From positions 248,001-312,000 of the forward strand of contig CADEFN010000004.1 in the NCBI GenBank assembly GCA_902826615.1: 64,000 bases of DNA, given 5' to 3'. The notes under the pieces were generated by a model. That model was not told where the DNA came from, searched no databases, and saw nothing but the letters and a program-made list of their open reading frames with translations. This DNA comes from an uncultured Gemmatimonadota bacterium. Its GTDB lineage: Bacteria > Gemmatimonadota > Gemmatimonadetes > Gemmatimonadales > Gemmatimonadaceae. Positions 1-8,380 of this stretch are shown in pieces. Position 1 is the stretch's first letter; each line of letters opens with the position of its first letter. The translations under genes were made by a program, and so were the position numbers.

Positions 1-54
1 TCCAGGTCCGAGCATCACAGCAACCCTTCACCGGGCCTACCGGGACAGAGGGAT

Positions 55-1188
55 ATGCTCATTCGCCTGAGATTCCTGCCGACGCTGGCCCTGAGTGCCT
101 TGTGGCCGATCCCCGCCTCTGCACAGCTGGTCAAACTCGACCAGCCCACCGCGACTCTGGCCGAGCAATTCTCGTTTGTGCGCGGGGCGCGCGAGCTCTC
201 CTCGGGGCAGGTGATCCTCGTCGACTGGAGCGAGAACCGCGTGGTGATCGCAGACTTCGCAACGAATAGCGTGCGCCGATTGATGCGCGAAGGACCAGGG
301 CCGCAAGAGGTTCGCCTGCCGAGCGGGCTCGTGCGCCTGCGAGGCGACACCACACTGCTGTACGACGACGGCAACAATCGCTCGCATCTCCTCGCACCGG
401 ATGGTCGATCGCTGCGCACGATCGTGGCCGATGTCCCGGGTCGGGGCGGAATTCGTGGCCTCGACGCGACTGGTGCCTTCGTGTACGCCATCCCGTCGTG
501 GTCGGAAGGACCAAAGGCCCTGCCTGATGATTCCGTGCGCATCGTGCGCTGGAATCCTCAGCAGTCCGGAGAGCCGCAGGTGGTCACCGTGGTTCAGGGG
601 ACGCGTTATCGGAAGGATCGCTCTCCGGCCATGCAACCGCGTTTGCCCATGGTTGGATTTGCCTCGCAGGACAGCTGGCTGATCGCGCCAAATGGCGCAG
701 TCGCGGTGGTTCGCGCAACGCCGTATCACGTCGAGTTTCTTTCCCCGGGCCAGGCGCGTGTTGTCGGACCGTCTTATGCGGCGTCCACACGAGCGGTCAC
801 GGCAACCGACAAACTGCGATTCGTTCGCGAGTTTGCCGATGGAAGCGCCGTGAGTGGTCGAGGGCCTGGCGGTGGAATGGGGCACGCGCCTAAGATCTCC
901 GATGCCGAAGTGAGGCGCATGGCAGGGACAGCCGAATGGGCCGAACGTTTCCCGCCATTCGATGCATCGGCTGTGTTGTCCGGGGCTGACGGACGGATCT
1001 GGGTCGGTGCGGTGGTGCTTCCGGACGTTGCGCCACGATACGACGTCTTAGACAGGTCAGGCACCCGGGTCATGCAGGTGGAGCTGCGCCCTGGTCGACG
1101 GCTCATCCATGTGGGCGCGCGAGGCGTGTACGCCGTCGCCGAAGATGACGATGGCATTCAGACGATCGAGCGATACCGCGTCCCATAA
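55..1188 (+). CDS. Secreted 6-bladed beta-propeller-like protein, function unknown
   Basis: A 377-residue protein with an N-terminal signal peptide (basic MLIRLR, a hydrophobic stretch, then ASAQ as a likely signal peptidase I site near residue 23). The mature part has repeated short beta-strand patterns with DGxNR, ADGRIWVG and DVLDRSGTRV, which are typical of the 6-bladed propeller proteins common in Gemmatimonadota. No catalytic motif was recognised. The ATG at 55 is chosen because it directly precedes the signal peptide. It is the first gene of the window and its upstream region is cut off. It converges on the TonB-dependent receptor at 1220, with a hairpin between them. A role as a secreted or periplasmic binding or scaffold protein is inference from fold style only. 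Confidence 0.75.
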   Translation: MLIRLRFLPTLALSALWPIPASAQLVKLDQPTATLAEQFSFVRGARELSSGQVILVDWSENRVVIADFATNSVRRLMREGPGPQEVRLPSGLVRLRGDTTLLYDDGNNRSHLLAPDGRSLRTIVADVPGRGGIRGLDATGAFVYAIPSWSEGPKALPDDSVRIVRWNPQQSGEPQVVTVVQGTRYRKDRSPAMQPRLPMVGFASQDSWLIAPNGAVAVVRATPYHVEFLSPGQARVVGPSYAASTRAVTATDKLRFVREFADGSAVSGRGPGGGMGHAPKISDAEVRRMAGTAEWAERFPPFDASAVLSGADGRIWVGAVVLPDVAPRYDVLDRSGTRVMQVELRPGRRLIHVGARGVYAVAEDDDGIQTIERYRVP

Positions 1189-1190
1189 CG

Positions 1191-1215
1191 CCTCCTGATG
1201 AAAACGCTCAGGAGG
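1191..1215. terminator. Hairpin between convergent genes
   Basis: CCTCCTGA at 1191-1198 and TCAGGAGG at 1208-1215 form an 8-bp perfect stem with a 9-nt loop. It lies between the stop codons of two convergent genes, so it could terminate both. No T-tract follows on either strand, so it would be a weak intrinsic terminator. Confidence 0.45.
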
Positions 1216-1219
1216 GGTG

Positions 1220-3691
1220 CTAGCGCTGGAATTTCCAGTTGTACCCCACGCGAATCACCTGCGTCTCGAGATAGTCCGTGCTTTCGAACTCGAAATCCGT
1301 TCCACGGATCGTTCGGCGGATTTGCATGGTGTTGAGCAGATCCGTGGCGTTCGCCACGATCTCCCCCCTGCCCTTGAGCACACTCTTCCGTAGTCCCACG
1401 TCGAGAGAGTAGCGACTGGCGATGCGGCCCTGCGGCAAGAGATCCGGAGCGAGATAGACACTCGACACCCGGGTATCCCAGTCACGTGGGAGGCGGAACG
1501 ACGCGTTGAGCTTGAGGTTGCCGGACACCAGGCGCTGGCGCTCCGCGGTGTAGGTCACCGGCACGGGATATTGATTGACCACCGTGAACGCATCCACGGT
1601 GTTTCGATACACGTTGGCATTGGCGCTCAGCGACACCGACCTCGCCAGATTCTGCTGCCACACAAACTCCGACCCCGTGCTCCAGCTGCGACCCGCATTC
1701 TGAAAGACGTTGTACAAGAGGACGCTGCCGGGTGCCTGCGTGGCGATGCGCGTGATGGCATCGTCCACCCTCCGGTGATACGCGGCCACGTACGCACTGC
1801 CTTGTGGCCAGCTGGCCTTATAGCCCAGGTCGATCGAGGTGGTGAATTGCGGCCTGAGTGCGGGGTTGCCGACCTTGATCAGCTCCGGCTCGTCGTACTT
1901 TGGGAAAATCCGGATGTCCACTTCATTCGGACGGTCGACTCGCCGATTGAAGAACAATGAGACCTTGTGGTCGTCGTTGAACTTGAAGGCGGCCCGAAGA
2001 CTGGGGAAGGGTTGGGCATACCGGTAGCCGTCACTCTTGTAGGTATTGTGGCCCGGGTTGACGTCATAGTCGACAATCACGGTCTCCACCCGCAGGCCCC
2101 CTTCCAGTTCGATACGCGGCCCCTCGAAGACGTAGTTGCCATAGGCTGCGGGGATGGTTTCGCGATAGGTGGCCCGCCCCCCCGCACCACTGTCGATCAC
2201 CGACTGCGGCCCCGGGAAGAACTGCATGTTCACGGGAATGGAGCGATATCGGCCCTTGAAGCCTGCCTCCAGACGTCCCTGACGTAGTGGCTTGGTGTAG
2301 TCTGCGTTCAGATCGACGATGTGTTCATCCGACAACAGTTTGAACGCGTCGCGGCCGGTGAGTGTGGGCAGCGTGTTGGTGAAGTCGTAGCGCTCGTCTT
2401 CACGGTGAAACGAATAGTTGCTCGTGAACTGCAGCGAGTGGCCCGGCTGTGGGAACTTGTGTGTGACCACGGCGGTCGCGAACCCGGTGTACTTGACTTC
2501 GTCTTCCAGGAACTGCCAGAGCCGATACCGGTTGCTCACGTCGCCAAGAAAATAGGGATTATCCCCTTCGTCCAGGATCTTCTCCCGGTTGAACAGCGCC
2601 GAGACATTCACCGTGTTGCGTTCATCAACGGCATGGTCCACCCCCGCATTGATGGTCGCGTAGTCGGTGCGCCGATTGCGCTTGATTTGCTGGACGATGA
2701 CTGATCCGTTGTCGTACGTGCGCGTTGAGAACTCGTTCTTGTTGAGCGTAGGCGAGTGCAGCCAGTCACCCTGAACGAACGTATTGGTCGCCTGCTTCCT
2801 GTAGTTGAAGGCAACCGAGGGGTTCAGCTTGGGCGTCGCCTGGTACTGTGGCCGGATCGTCGGGAGGTTCTCGCGCTTCACCCAGAGGGCGCCGGCGCCA
2901 CCCATGAAACCGACCCTGCCGTTGAATCCGTCCTGATCCTCTTTCTTCAGGATGATGTTGATGATCCCGGCGCTGGCGTTCGCATCGTATCTGGCGGTGG
3001 GGTTGTTGATGATCTCGATGCGCTGCACGGCAGACGATGGCAGGTTGTCCAGCCCAGACTGTGAGCCGGCCCCGGTCAACGCTGTCTGCTTCCCGTCGAT
3101 CAACACCGCCACCCGGTCACTCCCTCGCAACAACACTTTGCCATCTTGCCCCGCGGTCACACCCGGGAGTGATGACATCGCCTGGAGCACCGAGCCACCA
3201 GACTGGCCGGTGAGTTCCGCGAGGTCATAGCTCTTCCGGTCCATCGCTCCCGCCACGTCTGAGGCCGCTGCGGTTACGACGATGGCCCCGAGTTCGGCAG
3301 CAAGGGCCTCCATCTGCAGCTCACCGAGATCGAGAAACCGGCTGAGCTCCCCAACCAGCACCCTTTGCCGCAGCGGCGAGTAACCGATAATCCGCGCATC
3401 TACCAGATAGCTGCCCCGGGCAAGCCCGGTGAACGTGAACGCACCGCTCGCGTCTGTGAGCCGCCCCGTAACGAAGGTGCTGTCCTTCTCGACCAGTAGG
3501 CGAAGGGTGAGGAAGGGGAGCGGAGCCTTCGTACGCGCGTCAACCACCTTGCCCGACACGGCGACCCCACCGGCGGACCCTTGTCCAACAAGGGCGGACG
3601 GCAGAGTGGCTACGAGAGGGACCAGGAGCGTAAGACGCAGCACGATGCGCGCGAGGAGCGCGCCATGTTCGTTGTGCGATCCGTAAGCCAT
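1220..3691 (-). CDS. TonB-dependent receptor, outer membrane beta-barrel family
   Basis: An 823-residue outer-membrane protein. After the signal peptide (ending near SALVGQG) comes a carboxypeptidase-regulatory-like beta-sandwich (GKVVDARTKAPLPFLTL, then TDASGAFTFTGLARGSYLV). A plug domain follows with VLLRGSDRVAVLIDGKQTAL and a plug end resembling RIEIINNPTARYDA and AGIINIILKK. The C-terminal ~550 residues have the aromatic, alternating pattern of a beta-barrel and end in GYNWKFQR. This layout matches Bacteroidetes-style outer_membrane_beta-barrel (OMP_b-brl_3) receptors rather than SusC, because no SusD gene adjoins it. It probably imports a siderophore, peptide or other small ligand using TonB energy; the substrate cannot be told. 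The ATG at 3691 directly precedes the signal peptide. It is divergent from the SusC gene at 3867. Confidence 0.9.
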   Translation of the reverse strand: MAYGSHNEHGALLARIVLRLTLLVPLVATLPSALVGQGSAGGVAVSGKVVDARTKAPLPFLTLRLLVEKDSTFVTGRLTDASGAFTFTGLARGSYLVDARIIGYSPLRQRVLVGELSRFLDLGELQMEALAAELGAIVVTAAASDVAGAMDRKSYDLAELTGQSGGSVLQAMSSLPGVTAGQDGKVLLRGSDRVAVLIDGKQTALTGAGSQSGLDNLPSSAVQRIEIINNPTARYDANASAGIINIILKKEDQDGFNGRVGFMGGAGALWVKRENLPTIRPQYQATPKLNPSVAFNYRKQATNTFVQGDWLHSPTLNKNEFSTRTYDNGSVIVQQIKRNRRTDYATINAGVDHAVDERNTVNVSALFNREKILDEGDNPYFLGDVSNRYRLWQFLEDEVKYTGFATAVVTHKFPQPGHSLQFTSNYSFHREDERYDFTNTLPTLTGRDAFKLLSDEHIVDLNADYTKPLRQGRLEAGFKGRYRSIPVNMQFFPGPQSVIDSGAGGRATYRETIPAAYGNYVFEGPRIELEGGLRVETVIVDYDVNPGHNTYKSDGYRYAQPFPSLRAAFKFNDDHKVSLFFNRRVDRPNEVDIRIFPKYDEPELIKVGNPALRPQFTTSIDLGYKASWPQGSAYVAAYHRRVDDAITRIATQAPGSVLLYNVFQNAGRSWSTGSEFVWQQNLARSVSLSANANVYRNTVDAFTVVNQYPVPVTYTAERQRLVSGNLKLNASFRLPRDWDTRVSSVYLAPDLLPQGRIASRYSLDVGLRKSVLKGRGEIVANATDLLNTMQIRRTIRGTDFEFESTDYLETQVIRVGYNWKFQR

Positions 3692-3866
3692 ACCCGAATC
3701 TTAGTTGCGGGGGGGGGCGGACGTCCTCGGGCGCGGCTGGATAGGCGGGCGCGATCAGGAATAGAGGGCTGGCTCTTTGCATACAGTTGCGCGTCCACAA
3801 AATCGGCTGCATGGTTTGGCCCGACAAGCTGGCCCAAATTCGGACCACCCACCGGAGACAGGAACC

Positions 3867-6800
3867 ATGATTCATCGAGCGTTCGGATGGAGGTGTGCGC
3901 GATACATCGCGCTCCTCGGCAGCATCCTCGCGGCAGGCTCAACAGCAGCCGCACAAACCGGGGTTGTCGCGGGGACGGTGTACGACGCGAAAAGCGGACT
4001 TCCCCTTCCGGACGTAACGGTTTCGGTTGAAGGGACCACCCTCGGCGCGCGATCGGGCACTCGCGGCGAGTTCCGGATTGCCAATGTGGCGGGAACGGCG
4101 ATTCGTCTGCGCGCCACGCGCATCGGCTACATCTCGAGCACCGCGAACGCCAACGTGGGCTCCACGACGGTCCGGATCGACCTCGCCGAAATGGCGGTGA
4201 AACTCGACGCGGTCGTTGTCACGGGCACCGCCGGCGTGGCGCAGAGCAGATCGTTAGGCAATGCGATCGGCCGGGTGGACGTGGCGACGAGCATGCAGAT
4301 CGCCGGCCCGCCGGCCAAGCTCCAGGACATGCTGTCGCCGAACGTGCCCGGTGTGCGCATCATGCGCGCCAGTGGCGGCATCGGCACGGGAGGCACCACC
4401 CGTATTCGCGGATCCGGGAGTCTCTCGCTGTCGAACGAGCCACTCATCTATATCGATGGCGTGCGCTCCAACAACCAGGCCGCGGTGTCGAGCTTCGGCT
4501 TCAACGGGCAGGAGAAGCCCAGCCGGCTCAATGACCTCAACCCTGAGGAGATCGAGTCGATCGAAGTGCTGAAGGGTCCGTCGGCTGCGACCATCTATGG
4601 CACCGAAGCCTCCAATGGCGTGATCAACATCATCACCAAACGCGGCCGAAGCGGGCGCCCCACGATCGAGACGCACTTTGATGCGGGCGCCAACTGGCTG
4701 AGTGATCCCGTTGGCCGCTACCCCTCCAACTACTATCTGCGCCGCGGCGGCGACTATCGCAACCCGGACGATATCAAGGAGTTCAACGTCCAGAAGTTCC
4801 GCAAGTCGCGTGGGTATCCGGACATCTTCAGCACCGGGCAGCCCTACGCCGCGGGTGGAAGCATCAGCGGTGGGAGCGATCAGCTGCGCTACTTCTTCTC
4901 GGGCGACTACAACCGCGATGAAGGCGCCGTGACCTACAACTGGCAGAACAAGCTGTCGAGCCGGGCCAACCTGCGGTATGCCACCGTGGACAACAAGTTC
5001 CGTGTTGATGTGAGCCTGGGTTCGGTGCGCGCCCTGACACGCGGCGCCTCGGGCACCCAGCCCATCACCACCTCAATTCTGTGGGCCTGCAACTTCCCCT
5101 GGTGCGAACCATCCGGCCCCGATACCAGCAAGACGGGTTGGAATGGTCCGGGACAGGGCTTCCAGTTCTATCGTCCCGACGATTACAACGGCGTCGAGGG
5201 CTTCGACAACATCGACCGGACCACACTCAGTGTGCAGCTGAACCATCAGCCCCTGTCGTGGCTACGCCACCGGCTGACGATCGGCCCGGACATCACCAAC
5301 AACAAGTCGTCGCAGCTGGTGTTCCGTGATCCCACCGGGTACAACCCGTTCTTCGCCGCGTCGCTGGGCCAGAAGCAGTCGCAGGGGCTCCGCAGCACCT
5401 TCTTCACGGCGGATTACGGCGCCAACGCCGACTGGAACATCACCAAGAACCTTGTGTCGACGACGTCGACCGGCGTGCAGTACTATTACAAACAGTTTGA
5501 CCAGCAGATTTCCCAGGGCTTCGAGTTCCCGGTGCCGGGCCCCGGTGACGCGGGCAGCGGTGCTCGCCGCGACGCCATCGAAAGCTTCCAGGAGAACAAG
5601 ACGTTCGGCGTCTATGCGCAGCAGCAGGTCGCCTGGAACAACCGCGTGTTCGCCACGGCAGCGGTGCGTGCTGACGGCAACAGCGCGTTTGGTGCCAACT
5701 TCGACGCCGCGTACTACCCCAAAGTCTCGCTCTCGTGGGTGCTGTCCGAGGAGTCCTTCTTCCAGAAGATGAAGTGGCTCTCGCAGCTCAAGGCACGCGG
5801 CGCATGGGGACGCGCCGGGTTGCAGCCTGATGTCTTCTCCGCCATCCAGACCTACGGCGCAGTCGTCGGTTCTGGCGGCGCAGGTGCGGTCACGCCACGA
5901 AACTTCGGCAACGCCGACCTGAAGCCCGAAATCGGTGAAGAATTCGAGGCCGGGATCGACGCCGGCATGTTCAACCAGCGGATTGGCGTGGAGTTCACCT
6001 ATTACCGCAAGGACATCAACGACGCCATCATCTCGGCGCCGCTGCGTCCGTCGCGCGGCTTCCCCGGTGTGCAGTTCCTCAACATCGGAAAGACGACGAA
6101 TCGCGGGATCGAACTCGCACTCGACGGCGCCGTGATCCAGTCATCGCGCTGGGGACTCGATCTGCGCGGAACGATTGCGACCAACGACTCGCGCATCCTC
6201 GACCTGGGCGGCGTGCCCCCCACGTTCGTCGGTGGCGCCCTCAATCAGCAGTTCAATGTCGAGGGCTTTGCGCCGCAATCGTACTTCAACAAGAAGGTTG
6301 TCGGAGCGTCCATCCGCCCCGACACGACCTGCACACGTGTGGCCGGCGCTTGCGTCGGAGCACCTACCTACGTTCTGCCGACCGGTTTCAATCAGCAGTG
6401 CGAAGGGGGCAAGGATCTGGGGCGTGGTGATGGCACCACGGTGTCATGCGTGGGCGCGCCGCGGATTTATACGGGACGTCCCACCCCGTCCTGGAATGGC
6501 GCCTTCACGGCAACGCTCCGTATCGGTCAGCGGTTGCGCATTCTCGGCATGGCGGACTATGTCGGCGGCATCCACGCCGCCGTGGGTGACGTGGGCGCGC
6601 AGCATTCCTTCTTCCGTAACTCACGCGCCTCAATTGACGGGCTCGACCCGGTCGTGCAGGGCTATCGCGCCGAAGCACTCGGCAACGCCGCGATGGGCAT
6701 GATGGATGCCGGCTTTGCCCGGCTCCGTACGGTTTCGCTGAACTACGACCTGCCGTTGAAGGTCGCCAAGATTGCGAACGCGTCACGAGGCTCCATCACC

Positions 6801-6980
6801 CTGGCCGCAGAAAACCTGGCCTTCCTGTGGCGTGCGCAGAAGGACTCGTATGGCGCTGCGTGGATCGACCCGGAACTGCTGCCCAACCGATCGACCGACG
6901 TGACCGGCAATGGTGGCTACACCCAGGAGTCGTGGCCGCAGCTCGCTCGTTTCCGCACCACTTTCCGCTTCACCTTCTAA
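3867..6980 (+). CDS. SusC/RagA-family TonB-linked outer membrane receptor
   Basis: A 1037-residue receptor. The signal peptide ends near STAAAQT. A carboxypeptidase-regulatory-like domain follows (GTVYDAKSGLPLPDVTV and TRGEFRIANV). The plug carries the SusC signature: TRIRGSGSLSLSNEPLIYID, then IESIEVLKGPSAATIYG and ASNGVINIITKRG. The rest is a large beta-barrel ending in the aromatic FRTTFRFTF, as expected for BAM-dependent insertion. The start is taken at 3867 because GGAGACAGG lies just upstream and the signal peptide begins there; an in-frame ATG at 3777 would add 30 residues with no signal character. The SusD partner begins 18 bases downstream, so the two form a classic uptake pair. SusC is the energised channel and SusD the lid; the substrate is not evident. 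Confidence 0.95.
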   Translation: MIHRAFGWRCARYIALLGSILAAGSTAAAQTGVVAGTVYDAKSGLPLPDVTVSVEGTTLGARSGTRGEFRIANVAGTAIRLRATRIGYISSTANANVGSTTVRIDLAEMAVKLDAVVVTGTAGVAQSRSLGNAIGRVDVATSMQIAGPPAKLQDMLSPNVPGVRIMRASGGIGTGGTTRIRGSGSLSLSNEPLIYIDGVRSNNQAAVSSFGFNGQEKPSRLNDLNPEEIESIEVLKGPSAATIYGTEASNGVINIITKRGRSGRPTIETHFDAGANWLSDPVGRYPSNYYLRRGGDYRNPDDIKEFNVQKFRKSRGYPDIFSTGQPYAAGGSISGGSDQLRYFFSGDYNRDEGAVTYNWQNKLSSRANLRYATVDNKFRVDVSLGSVRALTRGASGTQPITTSILWACNFPWCEPSGPDTSKTGWNGPGQGFQFYRPDDYNGVEGFDNIDRTTLSVQLNHQPLSWLRHRLTIGPDITNNKSSQLVFRDPTGYNPFFAASLGQKQSQGLRSTFFTADYGANADWNITKNLVSTTSTGVQYYYKQFDQQISQGFEFPVPGPGDAGSGARRDAIESFQENKTFGVYAQQQVAWNNRVFATAAVRADGNSAFGANFDAAYYPKVSLSWVLSEESFFQKMKWLSQLKARGAWGRAGLQPDVFSAIQTYGAVVGSGGAGAVTPRNFGNADLKPEIGEEFEAGIDAGMFNQRIGVEFTYYRKDINDAIISAPLRPSRGFPGVQFLNIGKTTNRGIELALDGAVIQSSRWGLDLRGTIATNDSRILDLGGVPPTFVGGALNQQFNVEGFAPQSYFNKKVVGASIRPDTTCTRVAGACVGAPTYVLPTGFNQQCEGGKDLGRGDGTTVSCVGAPRIYTGRPTPSWNGAFTATLRIGQRLRILGMADYVGGIHAAVGDVGAQHSFFRNSRASIDGLDPVVQGYRAEALGNAAMGMMDAGFARLRTVSLNYDLPLKVAKIANASRGSITLAAENLAFLWRAQKDSYGAAWIDPELLPNRSTDVTGNGGYTQESWPQLARFRTTFRFTF

Positions 6981-6998
6981 CCGGCCGAGGAGACGATC

Positions 6999-8228
6999 AT
7001 GACTATCGGAATCAAGCGCTCGGCATGGGCCGGCTTCTGCGCAACGTTGCTGGTGACCGCAGCGTGTAATGACATTCTCGAAGTGAAGTTCCCCGGGCAG
7101 ATCCCAACGGAACAGATCGCCGATGCGGCGCTCGCGCCCGTACTGGTTCGCTCGGCGATCAGCGACTTCGAGTGTGCCTACAGCAATTACACCGGGGGTT
7201 CCGCCGTCCACTCGGACGAATACGAGACCGCCAACTCGAACATCCCGCTGGCCAACTGGGGAGAGCGTTCGATCAGCGCCGATGAAAACGATTACGCCAT
7301 CGGCACGTGCGAAGGCAACTTCGGGATGAACCTCACGCTACACACGGCGCGGCTGCAGGCCGAGGATGCGTTCAAGAAGCTCTCTGCGTGGACTGACGCG
7401 CAGGTGCCCAATCGCACGTTGCTCATGGCGCAGACCAAGATCTACGCAGGGTATGCGTATCTGGTCATGGGCGAAGGCTTCTGTCAGGTCGCCTTTGATG
7501 GTGGCGCAGCGCAAGCACCGGCAGCGGCCCTCGCGCTTGCCGAGACGCGCTTCAGTGAAGGCCTCGCGCTTGCCAACACGGCGAACAATGCCGACATGCT
7601 CAACATGGGTCGGGTGGGCATGGCCCGGGCCAAGCTCGATCTCAAGAAGTACGCCGACGCCGTGACGTTCGCGTCGCAAGTGGGCGCAAACTACACCAAG
7701 AATGCCGACCGGGGCGCAGAGAGCAATCGCCGGTGGAACAAACTCTGGCGCCTGGCAGAGCAAACGGGTGCCTACACCGTGGCAACCGCGTATCGCACGA
7801 TGAACGATCCACGCGTGGTGGTAGCCGATGCCGGTCGTGGTTCCTTCAATGCTGAAGTACGACTCTGGATCGCGAAGAAGTACACCGCGCTCACGTCGCC
7901 CATTCGCATTGCCAGCACGATCGAGGCCAACCTGATCCGCGCTGAGGCCTTGATTCAGCAGGACCAGCTCGCCGCCGGCCTTGCGATCATCAACGCGCGC
8001 CGCGCAGACGTGAACCTGCCGGCCCTGGCCGCTACGACAAAGGACCAGGCCATTGCCCACGTGATCGACGAGCGCCGAAAGGAACTGTCGTTCGAGGGCG
8101 GTCATCGGTTGAATGATCTGCTGCGCTACAACCTGACGTGGAAAACGGGCTCGAATCCGTTCACCAACCGCGCGTATGGGGCCACGAAGTGCTGGCCGAA
8201 TCCCACGCGTGAGGTGAACGGCGTGTAA
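6999..8228 (+). CDS. SusD/RagB-family nutrient-binding outer membrane lipoprotein
   Basis: A 409-residue lipoprotein with a lipobox ending at Cys23 (LLVTAAC). Helical TPR-like repeats run through the middle. The C-terminal segment DERRKELSFEGGHRLNDLLR is the hallmark of the RagB/SusD family, and the N-terminal ILEVKFPGQIPTEQI is a typical SusD opening. A GAGGAG ribosome site precedes the ATG, 18 bases after the SusC stop, so the two are co-transcribed. By family knowledge it sits on the outer membrane as the hinged lid over the SusC barrel and captures oligomers. At 409 residues it is shorter than the Bacteroides SusD proteins (about 550), which is usual for Gemmatimonadota. No glycoside hydrolase adjoins the pair, so a glycan substrate is not supported. 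Confidence 0.93.
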   Translation: MTIGIKRSAWAGFCATLLVTAACNDILEVKFPGQIPTEQIADAALAPVLVRSAISDFECAYSNYTGGSAVHSDEYETANSNIPLANWGERSISADENDYAIGTCEGNFGMNLTLHTARLQAEDAFKKLSAWTDAQVPNRTLLMAQTKIYAGYAYLVMGEGFCQVAFDGGAAQAPAAALALAETRFSEGLALANTANNADMLNMGRVGMARAKLDLKKYADAVTFASQVGANYTKNADRGAESNRRWNKLWRLAEQTGAYTVATAYRTMNDPRVVVADAGRGSFNAEVRLWIAKKYTALTSPIRIASTIEANLIRAEALIQQDQLAAGLAIINARRADVNLPALAATTKDQAIAHVIDERRKELSFEGGHRLNDLLRYNLTWKTGSNPFTNRAYGATKCWPNPTREVNGV

Positions 8229-8235
8229 GTGGTGT

Positions 8236-8306
8236 GGAGAGGCTCCCGCTTCTGCGGGAGCGACGAATACAGGGGCCGTCGTCCCCGCGTTCGCGGGGGC
8301 CTCTCC
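8236..8306. repeat. REP/BIME-like pair of palindromes
   Basis: Two hairpins lie inside a larger inverted repeat. Stem 1 is GCTCCCGC 8242-8249 with GCGGGAGC 8254-8261, with a 4-nt loop. Stem 2 is CCCCGCG 8283-8289 with CGCGGGG 8292-8298. The outer arms GGAGAGGC 8236-8243 and GCCTCTCC 8299-8306 also pair. The two hairpins are in mirror orientation around a CGACGA/TCGTC core, the layout of a bacterial interspersed mosaic element. It could also terminate the susCD transcript. Confidence 0.6.
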
Positions 8307-8380
8307 ATGCCCCCTGTGCTTGGAAGGTCGGCGGTGCGAGGGGAGTGGAGCGCGGCGATGTATGGCTCTACTTTCCCCGC

